This document shows positions 8,958 through 17,730 of a stretch of 64,000 nt of DNA, piece by piece. The stretch spans positions 2,315,501-2,379,500 of the forward strand of contig NZ_CP137559.1 in assembly GCF_019249725.2 (NCBI RefSeq), read 5' to 3'. How positions within the stretch are numbered: position 1 is the first letter of the stretch; every line of letters starts with the position of its first letter. This DNA comes from Segatella hominis. GTDB lineage: Bacteria; Bacteroidota; Bacteroidia; Bacteroidales; Bacteroidaceae. A program made the position numbers and the translations under genes. Below the pieces are notes generated by a model. It saw only the letters and a list, made by a program, of their open reading frames with translations. It was not told the origin of the DNA and did no database searches.

Positions 8958-9120
8958 AGAGATTATCTTTTAAGAGAGATTCTCGTGTGCAGCTTTGTTT
9001 TTCTTCCTGAAGGAAAAGGCACTCGTATGTGGTAAATTCCATTGATCTGGAAGAAGGTTATGCTGTAAGATTATGATCTTTATCCCCCGCTCGATAGAGA
9101 GTCGAGGACATCACGAAAAA
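8958..9120 (+). other. Hairpin-rich untranslated stretch
   Basis: Several short stems follow the small ORF, including TTCCTGAAGGAA near 9006-9017, ATTCCATTGATCTGGAA near 9037-9053, and CTCGA/TCGAG near 9092-9108. Together with the promoter and terminator they suggest a structured 3' UTR or small RNA. No Rfam family is recognised. Confidence 0.35.
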
Positions 9121-9163
9121 AGTCCCGCTGTAAGGAATTTCATCCTAACAGCGGGACTTTTTT
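9121..9163. terminator. Strong bidirectional terminator
   Basis: The arm AGTCCCGCTGTAAGGA (9121-9136) pairs with TCCTAACAGCGGGACT (9143-9158), with A and T runs on the two sides. It can end the small-ORF transcript on the plus strand. It can also end minus-strand transcription from the 9314-13189 unit. Confidence 0.85.
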
Positions 9164-9195
9164 GGTTTCTGAAGGCAAGTTTACATTTGCGGCTG

Positions 9196-9226
9196 CAAAG
9201 TTACCTATTTTTCTAAAACAGCCAAA
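9196..9226 (-). promoter_or_regulatory. Consensus promoter just before a terminator
   Basis: Minus strand TTTG (9223-9226), 19 nt, TAACTTTG (9196-9203). The expected start near 9189 is only about 30 nt from the terminator hairpin, so the product would be an RNA of roughly 70 nt. Confidence 0.35.
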
Positions 9227-9313
9227 TATTTTTGCAATGATTTGCCCATCTCTGTCATTATCTCAATTAATTAGCGAGAAATTTGCCAATTTCCTTGATG
9301 GTAGCATTGGCAA

Positions 9314-9511
9314 TTATTCCCAAATATTGCTTTGCTTTTCTTCCTCTTCCTCGTCGTCAAAGTTCCAAGTGTTAAATTGCTTGGCTTGCATATCCGTGGA
9401 GGCATCAGCACCTAGAGAAGCATTTCCGACTCCTGCGCCTTCTTCCATGACAGAAGAGGAAAGGTTGAGCTTGATGGTCTTAGCCATGGGTGATATATAT
9501 GTTCTTTTCAT
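9314..9511 (-). CDS. 65-aa peptide with acidic tail
   Basis: MKRTYISPMAKTIKLNLSSS begins like the many short Prevotella/Bacteroides 'M(K)nTYI.P' peptides of unknown role. The tail FDDEEEEEKQSNIWE is strongly acidic. The start lies 12 nt after the stop of the 1221-aa secreted protein, so the two are probably co-transcribed. There is no cleavable signal sequence. A processed peptide precursor is possible but unproven. Confidence 0.65.
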   Translation of the reverse strand: MKRTYISPMAKTIKLNLSSSVMEEGAGVGNASLGADASTDMQAKQFNTWNFDDEEEEEKQSNIWE

Positions 9512-9523
9512 CTTTTTACTTTT

Positions 9524-12500
9524 TTATTTGATTATTATCTTCTTACCATTGATGATGTAGATACCTTTCTGGGTAGGACTTGTTACTTTTCTTCCATCCA
9601 AGGTGTAATAGGTTTTGCCACTGGTGACCTGTGATGGAGCAGTCATGTCATGGATACCTGTGGTATCGCCAAACCAGTCCAAATAAATAACGGTCTTGGC
9701 ATTGGCATTGCTTGGATTCTTCAGCTGCAAGTATGCGGAGTTGCTCTTGGCATCGCCTTTTACCCATTTATAGAAACACTGTCGGTTGCCCTCTATCACC
9801 TGATCTTCCTTGCCCAAGTGGAAATACTTGGTGGTCAAGATGTAGTTCTGGCAGCCCTCTCTCTTCGCTTTTTCAAATTCAGTCGCTTTGTCACCTGTTC
9901 CTACCAAAGCATTGCTTGTGGGCTTTTGGGGAGTAGTGTTGACATCCGTGGTGAAGATAGGATGGCTCTCGCCTAAGTTGCCGGAAGTCTTCAAGATGAC
10001 ACCTTCGTCAGAAGCGGATTGGTTGTTCGGTAATTCCGTGAATTTCACAAAGGTGGCATTCGACTGATAGTCGGCAGAGACACTGTAGGCAGTGACTGCC
10101 GTTCCGTTGAGCCTCTCGTTCAAGCTGTAATCTACAGGGTAGCTCTGGCTATATGTGGCATACTTGATGTAATCATTTTCGGCACTTCCTATAGTCTTGT
10201 TGTCCTTGACGATGGCTATGCGGTATAGTTTGCAGTTCTGTACACAGAAAGTTAAGTCCTTGGTCGTATTCCCGAGTTGATAGACAGAAACGCGATTATC
10301 ATTACGGTTTATAAATGTTTTGAGGCTTTCGACGTCTTTTGTGTTCAGATTGAACATCTCATTATTGCCATTGTGCTCTATGTAAACCATTGCCTTGGCA
10401 GGAACCGACTGAAGGGTGACGTAATGTGTTCCACCATTGAGGTACAGATAGGTGTCACCTTTGGCTTTTGACCCATTTTTACATACTATTTGGAATCTGT
10501 CGCTATAGTTTTTCACTAAGTTGAACAGCAAGCCTCTTAGTTCTCGCAGAGGGGTATTGCTTGCACCTGCTTTTATCTCTTGTCCTTGTGCAAAGCTGCT
10601 CTGTTTTGCATTGCTACTTCCGTATTCATGATCACCATTTTTTGTATCTCTCTCCCCCCAATAGGTATTTTTATTACCTACGCTTTCTTTGATTTTAGCG
10701 AAAGTGTCGTCTAAGATATTTGTGAAATCCCAGGTATAAACATCTTTTCTATCACGAGAGTCTTTGGCCTCTGCAGACTTAGGGGTCTCGAAATAGAACT
10801 TGAAGTTTTTCTCCATTGGCAGCCCGCCTTTTCCTACAATGGCGTATGTAGGAATTGTCACCTCATAGCGCATGCCATAGAATAAGTCCTGGCCAGAGTA
10901 CTCAAACCACAATTTGTTTCCTTTGACATGAATCTTATTGTACTGATCGTAACTGCCGATTCTTGCGCTGTAGTATTCTATAGATTGATAGCTTTCGCTA
11001 CCACCCATAGGGCGACAGAAAATCAAGGCACCATCCAAAAGTTGGATGTCTTCATTGAATTTTATTTCTATCTGCTTAGATGCACTCGGCTGAACATCTC
11101 CCACTGGTATGGTAGATTCTGCTGCAGGGGACGTAGATTCTACTATTGGTGCGTTACCTATCACTTTGGCTGTTGTAAATACAAAGGTGTCATCGTCCAA
11201 CGCTCCCTCTTTAAGTTCTGCCTTTTTGCTCAATTTTAAAGTATAGGTATAGTTGGGAAGAAGCTTCTGACCTTCTGTGGGCGTAAATACAAGTTTGTTG
11301 CCATTTGCGATACCCGTCACAGTTCCTATGTCGTGGGTCTTCTGGCTTCCGTCTGCGCTTTCTCCCTTGAGAGTCGCTTCTACAGGGTTCAGGATATTTG
11401 TATTTTTTCCATCTTTGGTTGTGGCAGACAAGATGATACGTGTGGTGAGAGGAGCCTCGTCCTGATTGTATGGGGTGGTCATACTCAGGCTTACACCCTC
11501 CAAGGAACTAATCAAGTGCAATACAATCTGATTGTTCTTCAAAGTAGAGCCTTCTGTAGCATCTTTCAAGCTACCGGCAGTAATCTTGATGGAGTAATAC
11601 TTACCTGCTTTTAATTTAACTGGCACGTAAAGTGCCTTGTGATCAAGGCTAATGGTGCATTCTGGAGAATCCTTGGTATATGTATTTACTGTCGTACCGT
11701 CGGATACGGTAACTTTGAAGTCGGCTGTTTTCTCAATTTGTTCATTGAAAGCAAACGCCACTCGGTTGTTGTCGAGTGTGGAAACTGTATATGGATTAGC
11801 TTCAATTTCTGTACCTCCATTGTATGCTCCCAAATAGTTCAATCCCTTGGTTGAGAATGTGAAGCGGCAGTTTTTGTTGCCCGTACCCGAAGTCTCCATG
11901 ATCTCATTTTCAGGAATATTCAAGGTATATGTGGTAGCTGACTCCAACTGCTTGTCTTGGGGTAGTTTAAAGTTGAGTTCTTTCACGCCAGTTTCACCTG
12001 CGGTAAAAGTGGCAGTTACTTCCATGTTGTTGGCTTCGTCATCAGAGTTCAATGTGGCCTTGATGGTTTGTTCCGTAAGAGTCTTGGTTCCATTGACATC
12101 GTAAGCCCACAATGCTTTATCAGAAGTCACCTTGATGAATCTGAGGTTAGGATCGACTCCTTTTTCTTCGTTCGCAGGTGTTGTCATGGTAAGAACAGGT
12201 GCGGCATCAAGTACAGAGATTTGCGAAATCCATACTCCCCAAACTGCTCCGTTCGGGTCAATGGTTAGGATGGCATCACCATCTTGAGGCACTTTGTATA
12301 TTTCTATATTGTCCTTTCTTTCTTGAGAAACTTTCAGGTTGGTCGTCGGAAGAATGTCTACACCCGTATAAGAAATCTTTACCTTCTGTCCTTTATGAAG
12401 AGAAGGAATGGTGATGGTGGCATTTCTTGGAATGGAAACGCATTTGTTTTTTTTATCTGCGCATACGTGATTTGTGAAGCGAAGACCACGAAGCAAATCA

Positions 12501-13189
12501 ACATCATAACCTGTGGCAACAGTAGGTGAGTTTCGCCATTCATCGGCTCCATCGACAGTTCCATGTGTCCAAATTTCAGATACGAATTGGCTTTCTGATT
12601 TTTCCCATAAGTTCTCGTCTTGGAAATTCCATGTATAAGGGTAAGCCTGTACCGTATAATTGTCCAAGCCACCTGTTTTGTAAGTGATATCAATGGATGT
12701 GATGTAGGCCTTATTGTCTGTTTCATTAGTAAAGGAGACAGAATTTGCACCTTTCTCCAATGACCAGGTTTGTGTGTTGACCCAACCTGTGGCAGGCGTT
12801 GGTTCTAAAGTGCCGCCTGTAGTTACAGTAAAGTACCCTTTATTCTTATTGTTTTCAAAAGTGAATACAATTTTTGTAATCTTCATTTCTGCTGATGAGC
12901 TTGAAATCGTGATGTTGGCACTTGTCTTTAGCGCAATCGTTTGTCCATGGTTAGAACCATCAGCAACGGCAGGGTTCCAACTGGCATTGTCATTGCTTGC
13001 TGCAGTGATTTTCAAAGTAATGCCTCCATTTTCAATCGATTGGGAACTTCCTGCGAAAACGTTCAGTTTGGCTAGGTTACAATCGCTTGTCGGATATGTG
13101 GCACTGAATGTCATCGTCTTGTCCGCCCAAGCATTGCTTCCCCAGAATACCATCAGGAGAAGCAAGCAAAAGTCAATCAATCTTTTCAT
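9524..13189 (-). CDS. Large secreted protein with Ig-like domains and C-terminal sorting-like tail
   Basis: 1221 aa, starting MKRLIDFCLLLLMVFWGSNA, a signal peptide cut near AWA. Several bacterial Ig-like (Big_5-type) units follow, recognisable by 'TTPANEEKGVDPNL' (about 335), 'STSPAAESTIPVGDVQPSAS' (about 685) and 'ITIKFNEDIQ'-like strands. The last residues (YYTLDGRKVTSPTQKGIYII then NGKKIIIK) form the conserved C-terminal motif of many Prevotella and Bacteroides surface proteins. The protein should be exported and cell-surface or extracellular. Substrate and activity are unknown; no catalytic domain is recognised. The 65-aa peptide gene follows 12 nt downstream. Confidence 0.85.
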   Translation of the reverse strand: MKRLIDFCLLLLMVFWGSNAWADKTMTFSATYPTSDCNLAKLNVFAGSSQSIENGGITLKITAASNDNASWNPAVADGSNHGQTIALKTSANITISSSSAEMKITKIVFTFENNKNKGYFTVTTGGTLEPTPATGWVNTQTWSLEKGANSVSFTNETDNKAYITSIDITYKTGGLDNYTVQAYPYTWNFQDENLWEKSESQFVSEIWTHGTVDGADEWRNSPTVATGYDVDLLRGLRFTNHVCADKKNKCVSIPRNATITIPSLHKGQKVKISYTGVDILPTTNLKVSQERKDNIEIYKVPQDGDAILTIDPNGAVWGVWISQISVLDAAPVLTMTTPANEEKGVDPNLRFIKVTSDKALWAYDVNGTKTLTEQTIKATLNSDDEANNMEVTATFTAGETGVKELNFKLPQDKQLESATTYTLNIPENEIMETSGTGNKNCRFTFSTKGLNYLGAYNGGTEIEANPYTVSTLDNNRVAFAFNEQIEKTADFKVTVSDGTTVNTYTKDSPECTISLDHKALYVPVKLKAGKYYSIKITAGSLKDATEGSTLKNNQIVLHLISSLEGVSLSMTTPYNQDEAPLTTRIILSATTKDGKNTNILNPVEATLKGESADGSQKTHDIGTVTGIANGNKLVFTPTEGQKLLPNYTYTLKLSKKAELKEGALDDDTFVFTTAKVIGNAPIVESTSPAAESTIPVGDVQPSASKQIEIKFNEDIQLLDGALIFCRPMGGSESYQSIEYYSARIGSYDQYNKIHVKGNKLWFEYSGQDLFYGMRYEVTIPTYAIVGKGGLPMEKNFKFYFETPKSAEAKDSRDRKDVYTWDFTNILDDTFAKIKESVGNKNTYWGERDTKNGDHEYGSSNAKQSSFAQGQEIKAGASNTPLRELRGLLFNLVKNYSDRFQIVCKNGSKAKGDTYLYLNGGTHYVTLQSVPAKAMVYIEHNGNNEMFNLNTKDVESLKTFINRNDNRVSVYQLGNTTKDLTFCVQNCKLYRIAIVKDNKTIGSAENDYIKYATYSQSYPVDYSLNERLNGTAVTAYSVSADYQSNATFVKFTELPNNQSASDEGVILKTSGNLGESHPIFTTDVNTTPQKPTSNALVGTGDKATEFEKAKREGCQNYILTTKYFHLGKEDQVIEGNRQCFYKWVKGDAKSNSAYLQLKNPSNANAKTVIYLDWFGDTTGIHDMTAPSQVTSGKTYYTLDGRKVTSPTQKGIYIINGKKIIIK

Positions 13190-13353
13190 TTTACTTTCAT
13201 TTATATTTATAATGTTTTTTGTTTTATTTAATCATCGCTTTCTTATTGCCTATATCTATTGAATGTGATTTATCAAAACAAAGAATGAATCTCTGTATTG
13301 CACTCAAATGGTTTTCAGATACGGCTTGACAAGTTCATTTTATTATTATATTG

Positions 13354-13361
13354 CAAAATTA
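13354..13361 (-). promoter_or_regulatory. Possible -7 element of the secreted-protein gene
   Basis: Minus strand TAATTTTG at 13354-13361, about 165 nt before the ATG at 13189. No good TTTG is correctly spaced. The rest of the 13190-13595 gap is AT-rich with no ORF or repeat that I can support. Confidence 0.35.
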
Positions 13362-13562
13362 CTTTTTCCCATATAGATAAAGGTGCAATATTGAAATTTT
13401 ATAGTGGACAATAATGAAAGTATATTCGAATCCGATTCATAAACTACATTTTTTCTTCTCTTTTCGTGTATTTCCACCAATTTCTATTCGAAAATCCACC
13501 ATGCCGATTCTTTTTTGTTGTAGTTTGCCATCACAGAAAAAATAGTTCTATATAATTATTCA

Positions 13563-13591
13563 CTGAGCCCACTTAAAAAAAAAGGGCTCAG
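13563..13591 (-). terminator. Hairpin after the GumN-like gene
   Basis: CTGAGCCC (13563-13570) pairs with GGGCTCAG (13584-13591), directly after the stop codon. The T tract lies in the loop rather than after the stem, so the terminator role is uncertain. Confidence 0.45.
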
Positions 13592-13595
13592 TTTA

Positions 13596-14444
13596 TTACT
13601 TTTCTATTTTGCAACCGGCATTGCGGAGCAACTGGAGAAGACCATTTTCTCCACCTAAATTGGCGGCATCAACAACAAAGAAGGTTGGCTTCTCTGCCAT
13701 CACAGTCTGCACCTTTGCAGCCCAAACCTCAAGAGTTGGTTGAGAAACATGAGCGCCAGTAGCCTTGAAAGCAGCATCTACGTCCTGTGCCTTGAAAGCA
13801 CCTACAGCCTTATTCAACTTGGCCAACTCTGTAGGCTCATTCTCCAGAAACTCTACCAAGCGTGCCACTTGCAGCTTCAGGTCACTCTTATAAGTATCGT
13901 TGATATAAGCATCCACATCACTTAAACCGCCTACAGTCTCATTGTTTGCCTTTGCCTGTGCTTCAAAATACTGGTCGAAAGTATGAGTAGGATCATACAT
14001 ACCCATGTGGTTGGCCACAAAGAGCAACTGCTCCATATCTTCCATCAAGGCAGCAGGAGTCAGGTTACCATACTTTTTCTGCACATAGGAACTACGGAAA
14101 TCCACCTCCATGTATTTCTTGAGGAAAGCATTAAGCTTTGTCTGCTGAGCCGGAGTAAGCAAACTGAGGAGAGTCTTGCCGTCAGCCAGTTTCTTAGCGT
14201 CATTGATGGTCTCTTGATAAGCCGCCTTGTTTACCTCGAAATACATCTGATCGGTATTAGTAAGCGCTTCCTTCAACTCACCACTCAGACTGACAACACC
14301 CATAGGATTCATGAGTCGGTTGGACGCCATGATATAGGAAGGCTTCAGATTGGTACTGTCCTTACTGATCTTGTAAAGAAGCTGTGCCTGTACACTCACC
14401 ATGCTTACACTTATCAGCATAAGCGCTAAAACAATTCGCTTCAT
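13596..14444 (-). CDS. TraB/GumN-like secreted protein
   Basis: The frame opens at 14489, but the ATG at 14444 gives MKRIVLALMLISVSMVSVQA, a typical signal peptide, and a 282-aa product. The body matches the TraB/GumN (COG3735) pattern: 'LLYKISKDSTNLKPSYIMAS' near the start, 'LTNTDQMYFEVN' and the closing 'KPTFFVVDAANLGGENGLLQ LLRNAGCKIEK' segment. In characterised relatives this is a distant Tiki/EreA-type fold; the conserved GxxH metal ligand is replaced here (YIMASNRL), so catalysis is doubtful. Periplasmic location is expected. Confidence 0.8.
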   Translation of the reverse strand: MKRIVLALMLISVSMVSVQAQLLYKISKDSTNLKPSYIMASNRLMNPMGVVSLSGELKEALTNTDQMYFEVNKAAYQETINDAKKLADGKTLLSLLTPAQQTKLNAFLKKYMEVDFRSSYVQKKYGNLTPAALMEDMEQLLFVANHMGMYDPTHTFDQYFEAQAKANNETVGGLSDVDAYINDTYKSDLKLQVARLVEFLENEPTELAKLNKAVGAFKAQDVDAAFKATGAHVSQPTLEVWAAKVQTVMAEKPTFFVVDAANLGGENGLLQLLRNAGCKIEK

Positions 14445-14558
14445 CGAATTGAAATTCATTGTCTTGAAAATCATTTGCTTTAAATTCATTTACTTTTAAA
14501 TTAAAACATGAAACTTACCTTTCACAAAACTCTCTAATTTGTGGACAAAGGAACAAAA

Positions 14559-14592
14559 AAATCCCGATACAACAACAATTGTATCGGGATTT
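14559..14592 (-). terminator. Rho-independent terminator of the M16 peptidase gene
   Basis: AAATCCCGATACAA (14559-14572) pairs with TTGTATCGGGATTT (14579-14592). A seven-T run follows on the minus strand. Confidence 0.88.
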
Positions 14593-14618
14593 CATATATT
14601 TATGTGACATTTTTCTTG

Positions 14619-17450
14619 TTACTTAGCCTCACCAGCCTTTGTTGCATGCATGATAACCTCTACGTGGTTGTCATCCTTCATCACTACATTCTTGAGGAAA
14701 TCGCTCACTGCCTTTGCATCTACAGAGCTTACCTCCTTCTTGTAATTGGTATGAGTATCAATACCATAAAGCAAATACTCAGAGATAACACCCATCCAAT
14801 AGCCATTTTGCTTACAGTTTACATCAGCCTGCTTCAGAAGGATTTCCTTCACCTTCTGGAGGTCATCCAGATTAGGCTGCTCCATCGCATCCTTCAAGCC
14901 AGAATAGAAGTAAGGAATAGCATCCTTAGACTTGTCTGGGTTCATCATTGCATTACCAGTAAAGCCTACACGCATGGTCTTGCCATCAAGTTTTACACTT
15001 TCCATAGCATCAGCACCTGCATAATAAGCAGCACTCAACTTCTCACGGATATTACGGTTGTAATCCATATTGATAACGCGAGCTGCGATATCAGCAAGAA
15101 CTGAGTTGCGCAATGTATAAGGAGCCTCTGAGCACCAGATCTCAACAGCTACATCCTGTGGATTCTCCATCGCCTTGGTAAACTTGTTGACAACTTCACC
15201 CTTCACTGGCAATGTCTCTACGTTCTTAAACTTCTTTCCGTTGCTTGGCAAAGAAGCGATATACTGCTCGATAAGAGGAAGAATCTTAGCCTCATCGAAG
15301 TTGCCGACAAAGAAGAAAGTATAATCCTTCGCATTACCGAAAAGCTGCTTACCGAGTTCAAGTGCGCGATCGTAGTTTACACTCTTCACCTCATCCACTG
15401 TCATTGTGCGGAATACTGGATTACCAGGATAGAGCGTACTGGTCAATGAATCCTGGAATACAGCCTGAGGATTGTTGCTACGATTAGCGAGTGCTGTTAC
15501 CTGATTGTTGATCAGGTTGTTGACAGCCTTCTCGTCCTTAGTCAGATTAGTGAGCTTCAAATAGATGAGCTGCATCAAAGTCTCCAAATCCTTTGGAGTT
15601 GAGCCACCAGCCAAACCATGACGGTATTTTGAAACACTGAATCCGCAAGAAGCAATCTTACCAGCCAAGATCTTCTCGAGATCATTATTGGTAAAGCCAC
15701 GCAAACCACTTGAGTTCATCAAGGCACCCATCATCTTCACCTCGTTGAGATCCTTTGTTCCGAAAGCAGAAGTACCACCATCGGCAGTGGCAGCAAACTG
15801 TACCTCGTCGTTCTTGAAGTCAGTCTTCTTGAGCACTACTTTGGCACCATTAGAGAGGGTAAGCATCTTGTAACCGAAGAGCTTATTCTCTGTAGTCTTC
15901 TTGATTTTACCAGCCTTAGGAAGCTCTGTCATCAATGGTTCCTGCTTTACATTATCAACGTAAGCTTCGAGCTTTTCACCACGCACCTGCTTTACGACGT
16001 CAGCCAACTGCTGCTGTGTTGGATAAACAGCACCCTCAGCATCACGCATCATCAGAAGTGTTACGAAGTTGGTATCAGTCTCGCAAATCAACTCCTTGGC
16101 ATAAGCATTGATAGCCTCAACAGGAATACTTGGAACCAGCATCTTATAGATCTGATATTCATCCTCTACAGAAGGGATTGGCTCATTAGAGATGAAATGA
16201 TCTACATACTGAGAAGTAAACTGCTCATTCTTCATCTTATCACGGTTAGAATACATCTTATCCAAACCGCTCATGAAATCCTCTTTATAGCGAACGTACT
16301 CTGTAGCCGTGAAGCCGAAGTCCTTAGCACGCTTAGCCTCACGGAGAACAGCTGCATAAGCCTCAAGCATCTTGCCAGGCTTGGCAACTGCAGTAAGACT
16401 GAAAGCATCCTTTGTGCGGGAAACCAAGTAGCTGCCATTATCACAACCAGCCTGGAGATATGGACAGTCAGCCTCCAATGACTTTTCGCCCAAACGAGAG
16501 CTAAGCATGCTGGAAATTGCACTCTGAACATAAGAAGTAGCGAAGTAATTGAGATTACCCTTCAAAGAGTCAGGTGTAGCATCGTGCTTCATGCTGATCA
16601 TAGCCACATCGTAGTTCTGCTCCTTGTCCTTGTCAACTACATAGATAGCTGTATCATTGTCAGGAACCAACTCAGGGATCACCTTTGCTGCATTAGCAGG
16701 AACCTTGATGCCGCTGAAGAGTTTCTTGATCTGTGCCTCTATGTGATCAACATCTATATCACCTACTATGATGATAGCCTGATTGTCCGGACGATACCAT
16801 TTGCGATAGTAAGCACGGAGAGTTTCAGGATCGCAACCATCAATGATACTCATCAGACCGATTGGCATACGATAACCGTACTTGCTGCCAGGATAAAGTG
16901 CAGGAAGTGAACGCTCCATGATACGCTGCTGACCTACCATACGCATACGGTACTCATTGTGTACAACGTCACGCTCATCGTCGATAGCCTTTTGGGTAAG
17001 AGAGATACCATTGCTCCAATCCTTGAGGATGAGCATACAAGAATCTACGGCTGTAGTACGAGTAGTTGGTACGTCGGTAAAATAGTAAACGGTCTTGTCG
17101 ATACTTGTGTAAGCATTCAAATTCTTACCATACTCCACACCAATGCTCTGAAGATAGTTCTGAAGGCTATTGCCCTGGAAATGCTCAGAACCATTGAAAG
17201 CCAAGTGCTCCAAGAGGTGAGCCAAACCACGCTGGTCGTCATTCTCATTAATAGAACCAACCTTCTGTGCAATGTAGAAACTTGCTACATGCTCAGGAAA
17301 ATTGTTGTGGCGAATGTAGTAGGTAAGGCCGTTGTCAAGGTGACCTATTCTCACATCCTTGTCAACAGGAACCTGAGGCATCTGCTGTGCCACCATTGAG
17401 CCTGTAGCCAGCAGCATCACTGCCGCTACAAAAAACTGCTTTAATCTCAT
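14619..17450 (-). CDS. Periplasmic M16-family zinc peptidase (insulinase-like)
   Basis: 943 aa with signal peptide MRLKQFFVAAVMLLATGSMV. The inverted zinc motif HxxEH is present as HLLEH at residues 78-82. The downstream Glu of the motif is likely in 'DDERDVVHNEY' (about 155-165). A second M16 half starts near residue 520 ('FGYKMLTLSNGAKVVLKKTD'), without a zinc site, as usual for two-domain pitrilysin-like enzymes. The product should degrade peptides in the periplasm. It forms a single-gene unit with a consensus promoter (17593-17624) and its own terminator. Confidence 0.93.
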   Translation of the reverse strand: MRLKQFFVAAVMLLATGSMVAQQMPQVPVDKDVRIGHLDNGLTYYIRHNNFPEHVASFYIAQKVGSINENDDQRGLAHLLEHLAFNGSEHFQGNSLQNYLQSIGVEYGKNLNAYTSIDKTVYYFTDVPTTRTTAVDSCMLILKDWSNGISLTQKAIDDERDVVHNEYRMRMVGQQRIMERSLPALYPGSKYGYRMPIGLMSIIDGCDPETLRAYYRKWYRPDNQAIIIVGDIDVDHIEAQIKKLFSGIKVPANAAKVIPELVPDNDTAIYVVDKDKEQNYDVAMISMKHDATPDSLKGNLNYFATSYVQSAISSMLSSRLGEKSLEADCPYLQAGCDNGSYLVSRTKDAFSLTAVAKPGKMLEAYAAVLREAKRAKDFGFTATEYVRYKEDFMSGLDKMYSNRDKMKNEQFTSQYVDHFISNEPIPSVEDEYQIYKMLVPSIPVEAINAYAKELICETDTNFVTLLMMRDAEGAVYPTQQQLADVVKQVRGEKLEAYVDNVKQEPLMTELPKAGKIKKTTENKLFGYKMLTLSNGAKVVLKKTDFKNDEVQFAATADGGTSAFGTKDLNEVKMMGALMNSSGLRGFTNNDLEKILAGKIASCGFSVSKYRHGLAGGSTPKDLETLMQLIYLKLTNLTKDEKAVNNLINNQVTALANRSNNPQAVFQDSLTSTLYPGNPVFRTMTVDEVKSVNYDRALELGKQLFGNAKDYTFFFVGNFDEAKILPLIEQYIASLPSNGKKFKNVETLPVKGEVVNKFTKAMENPQDVAVEIWCSEAPYTLRNSVLADIAARVINMDYNRNIREKLSAAYYAGADAMESVKLDGKTMRVGFTGNAMMNPDKSKDAIPYFYSGLKDAMEQPNLDDLQKVKEILLKQADVNCKQNGYWMGVISEYLLYGIDTHTNYKKEVSSVDAKAVSDFLKNVVMKDDNHVEVIMHATKAGEAK

Positions 17451-17592
17451 GTTTTATTATTATGTTAGAATTATTACTTACATTTTATTATTTAATCTAT
17501 ACACATACATATTATAGAAAATGGATATTTTCTGAATATACATTTATAGTATAAAACGAAATCCCCCACGCCTTCGGGTAGCTTTCAGAATG

Positions 17593-17624
17593 CAAAAATA
17601 ACATAATTAAAGGGAGAAAACAAA
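17593..17624 (-). promoter_or_regulatory. Promoter of the M16 peptidase gene
   Basis: Minus strand TTTG (17621-17624), 20 nt, TATTTTTG (17593-17600), a complete consensus match. It implies a 5' UTR of about 135 nt. Confidence 0.7.
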
Positions 17625-17730
17625 TATTTTGTAGCTTTTTTACTCTTTATCCCTCATTTTCACGCTTTTATCGCTATTTTCACACTTTAGCCTGGAAAAT
17701 CATGCACTAACTCAATGAATCGGAAGTCCT

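Noticed and set aside
8838..9163. tmRNA or 6S RNA
   Set aside because: No tRNA-like acceptor end, no tag ending in ALAA, and no long rod with central bulge that I could trace.
12714..13262. 182-aa plus-strand ORF
   Set aside because: Antisense shadow of the secreted Ig-like protein; no promoter or family similarity.
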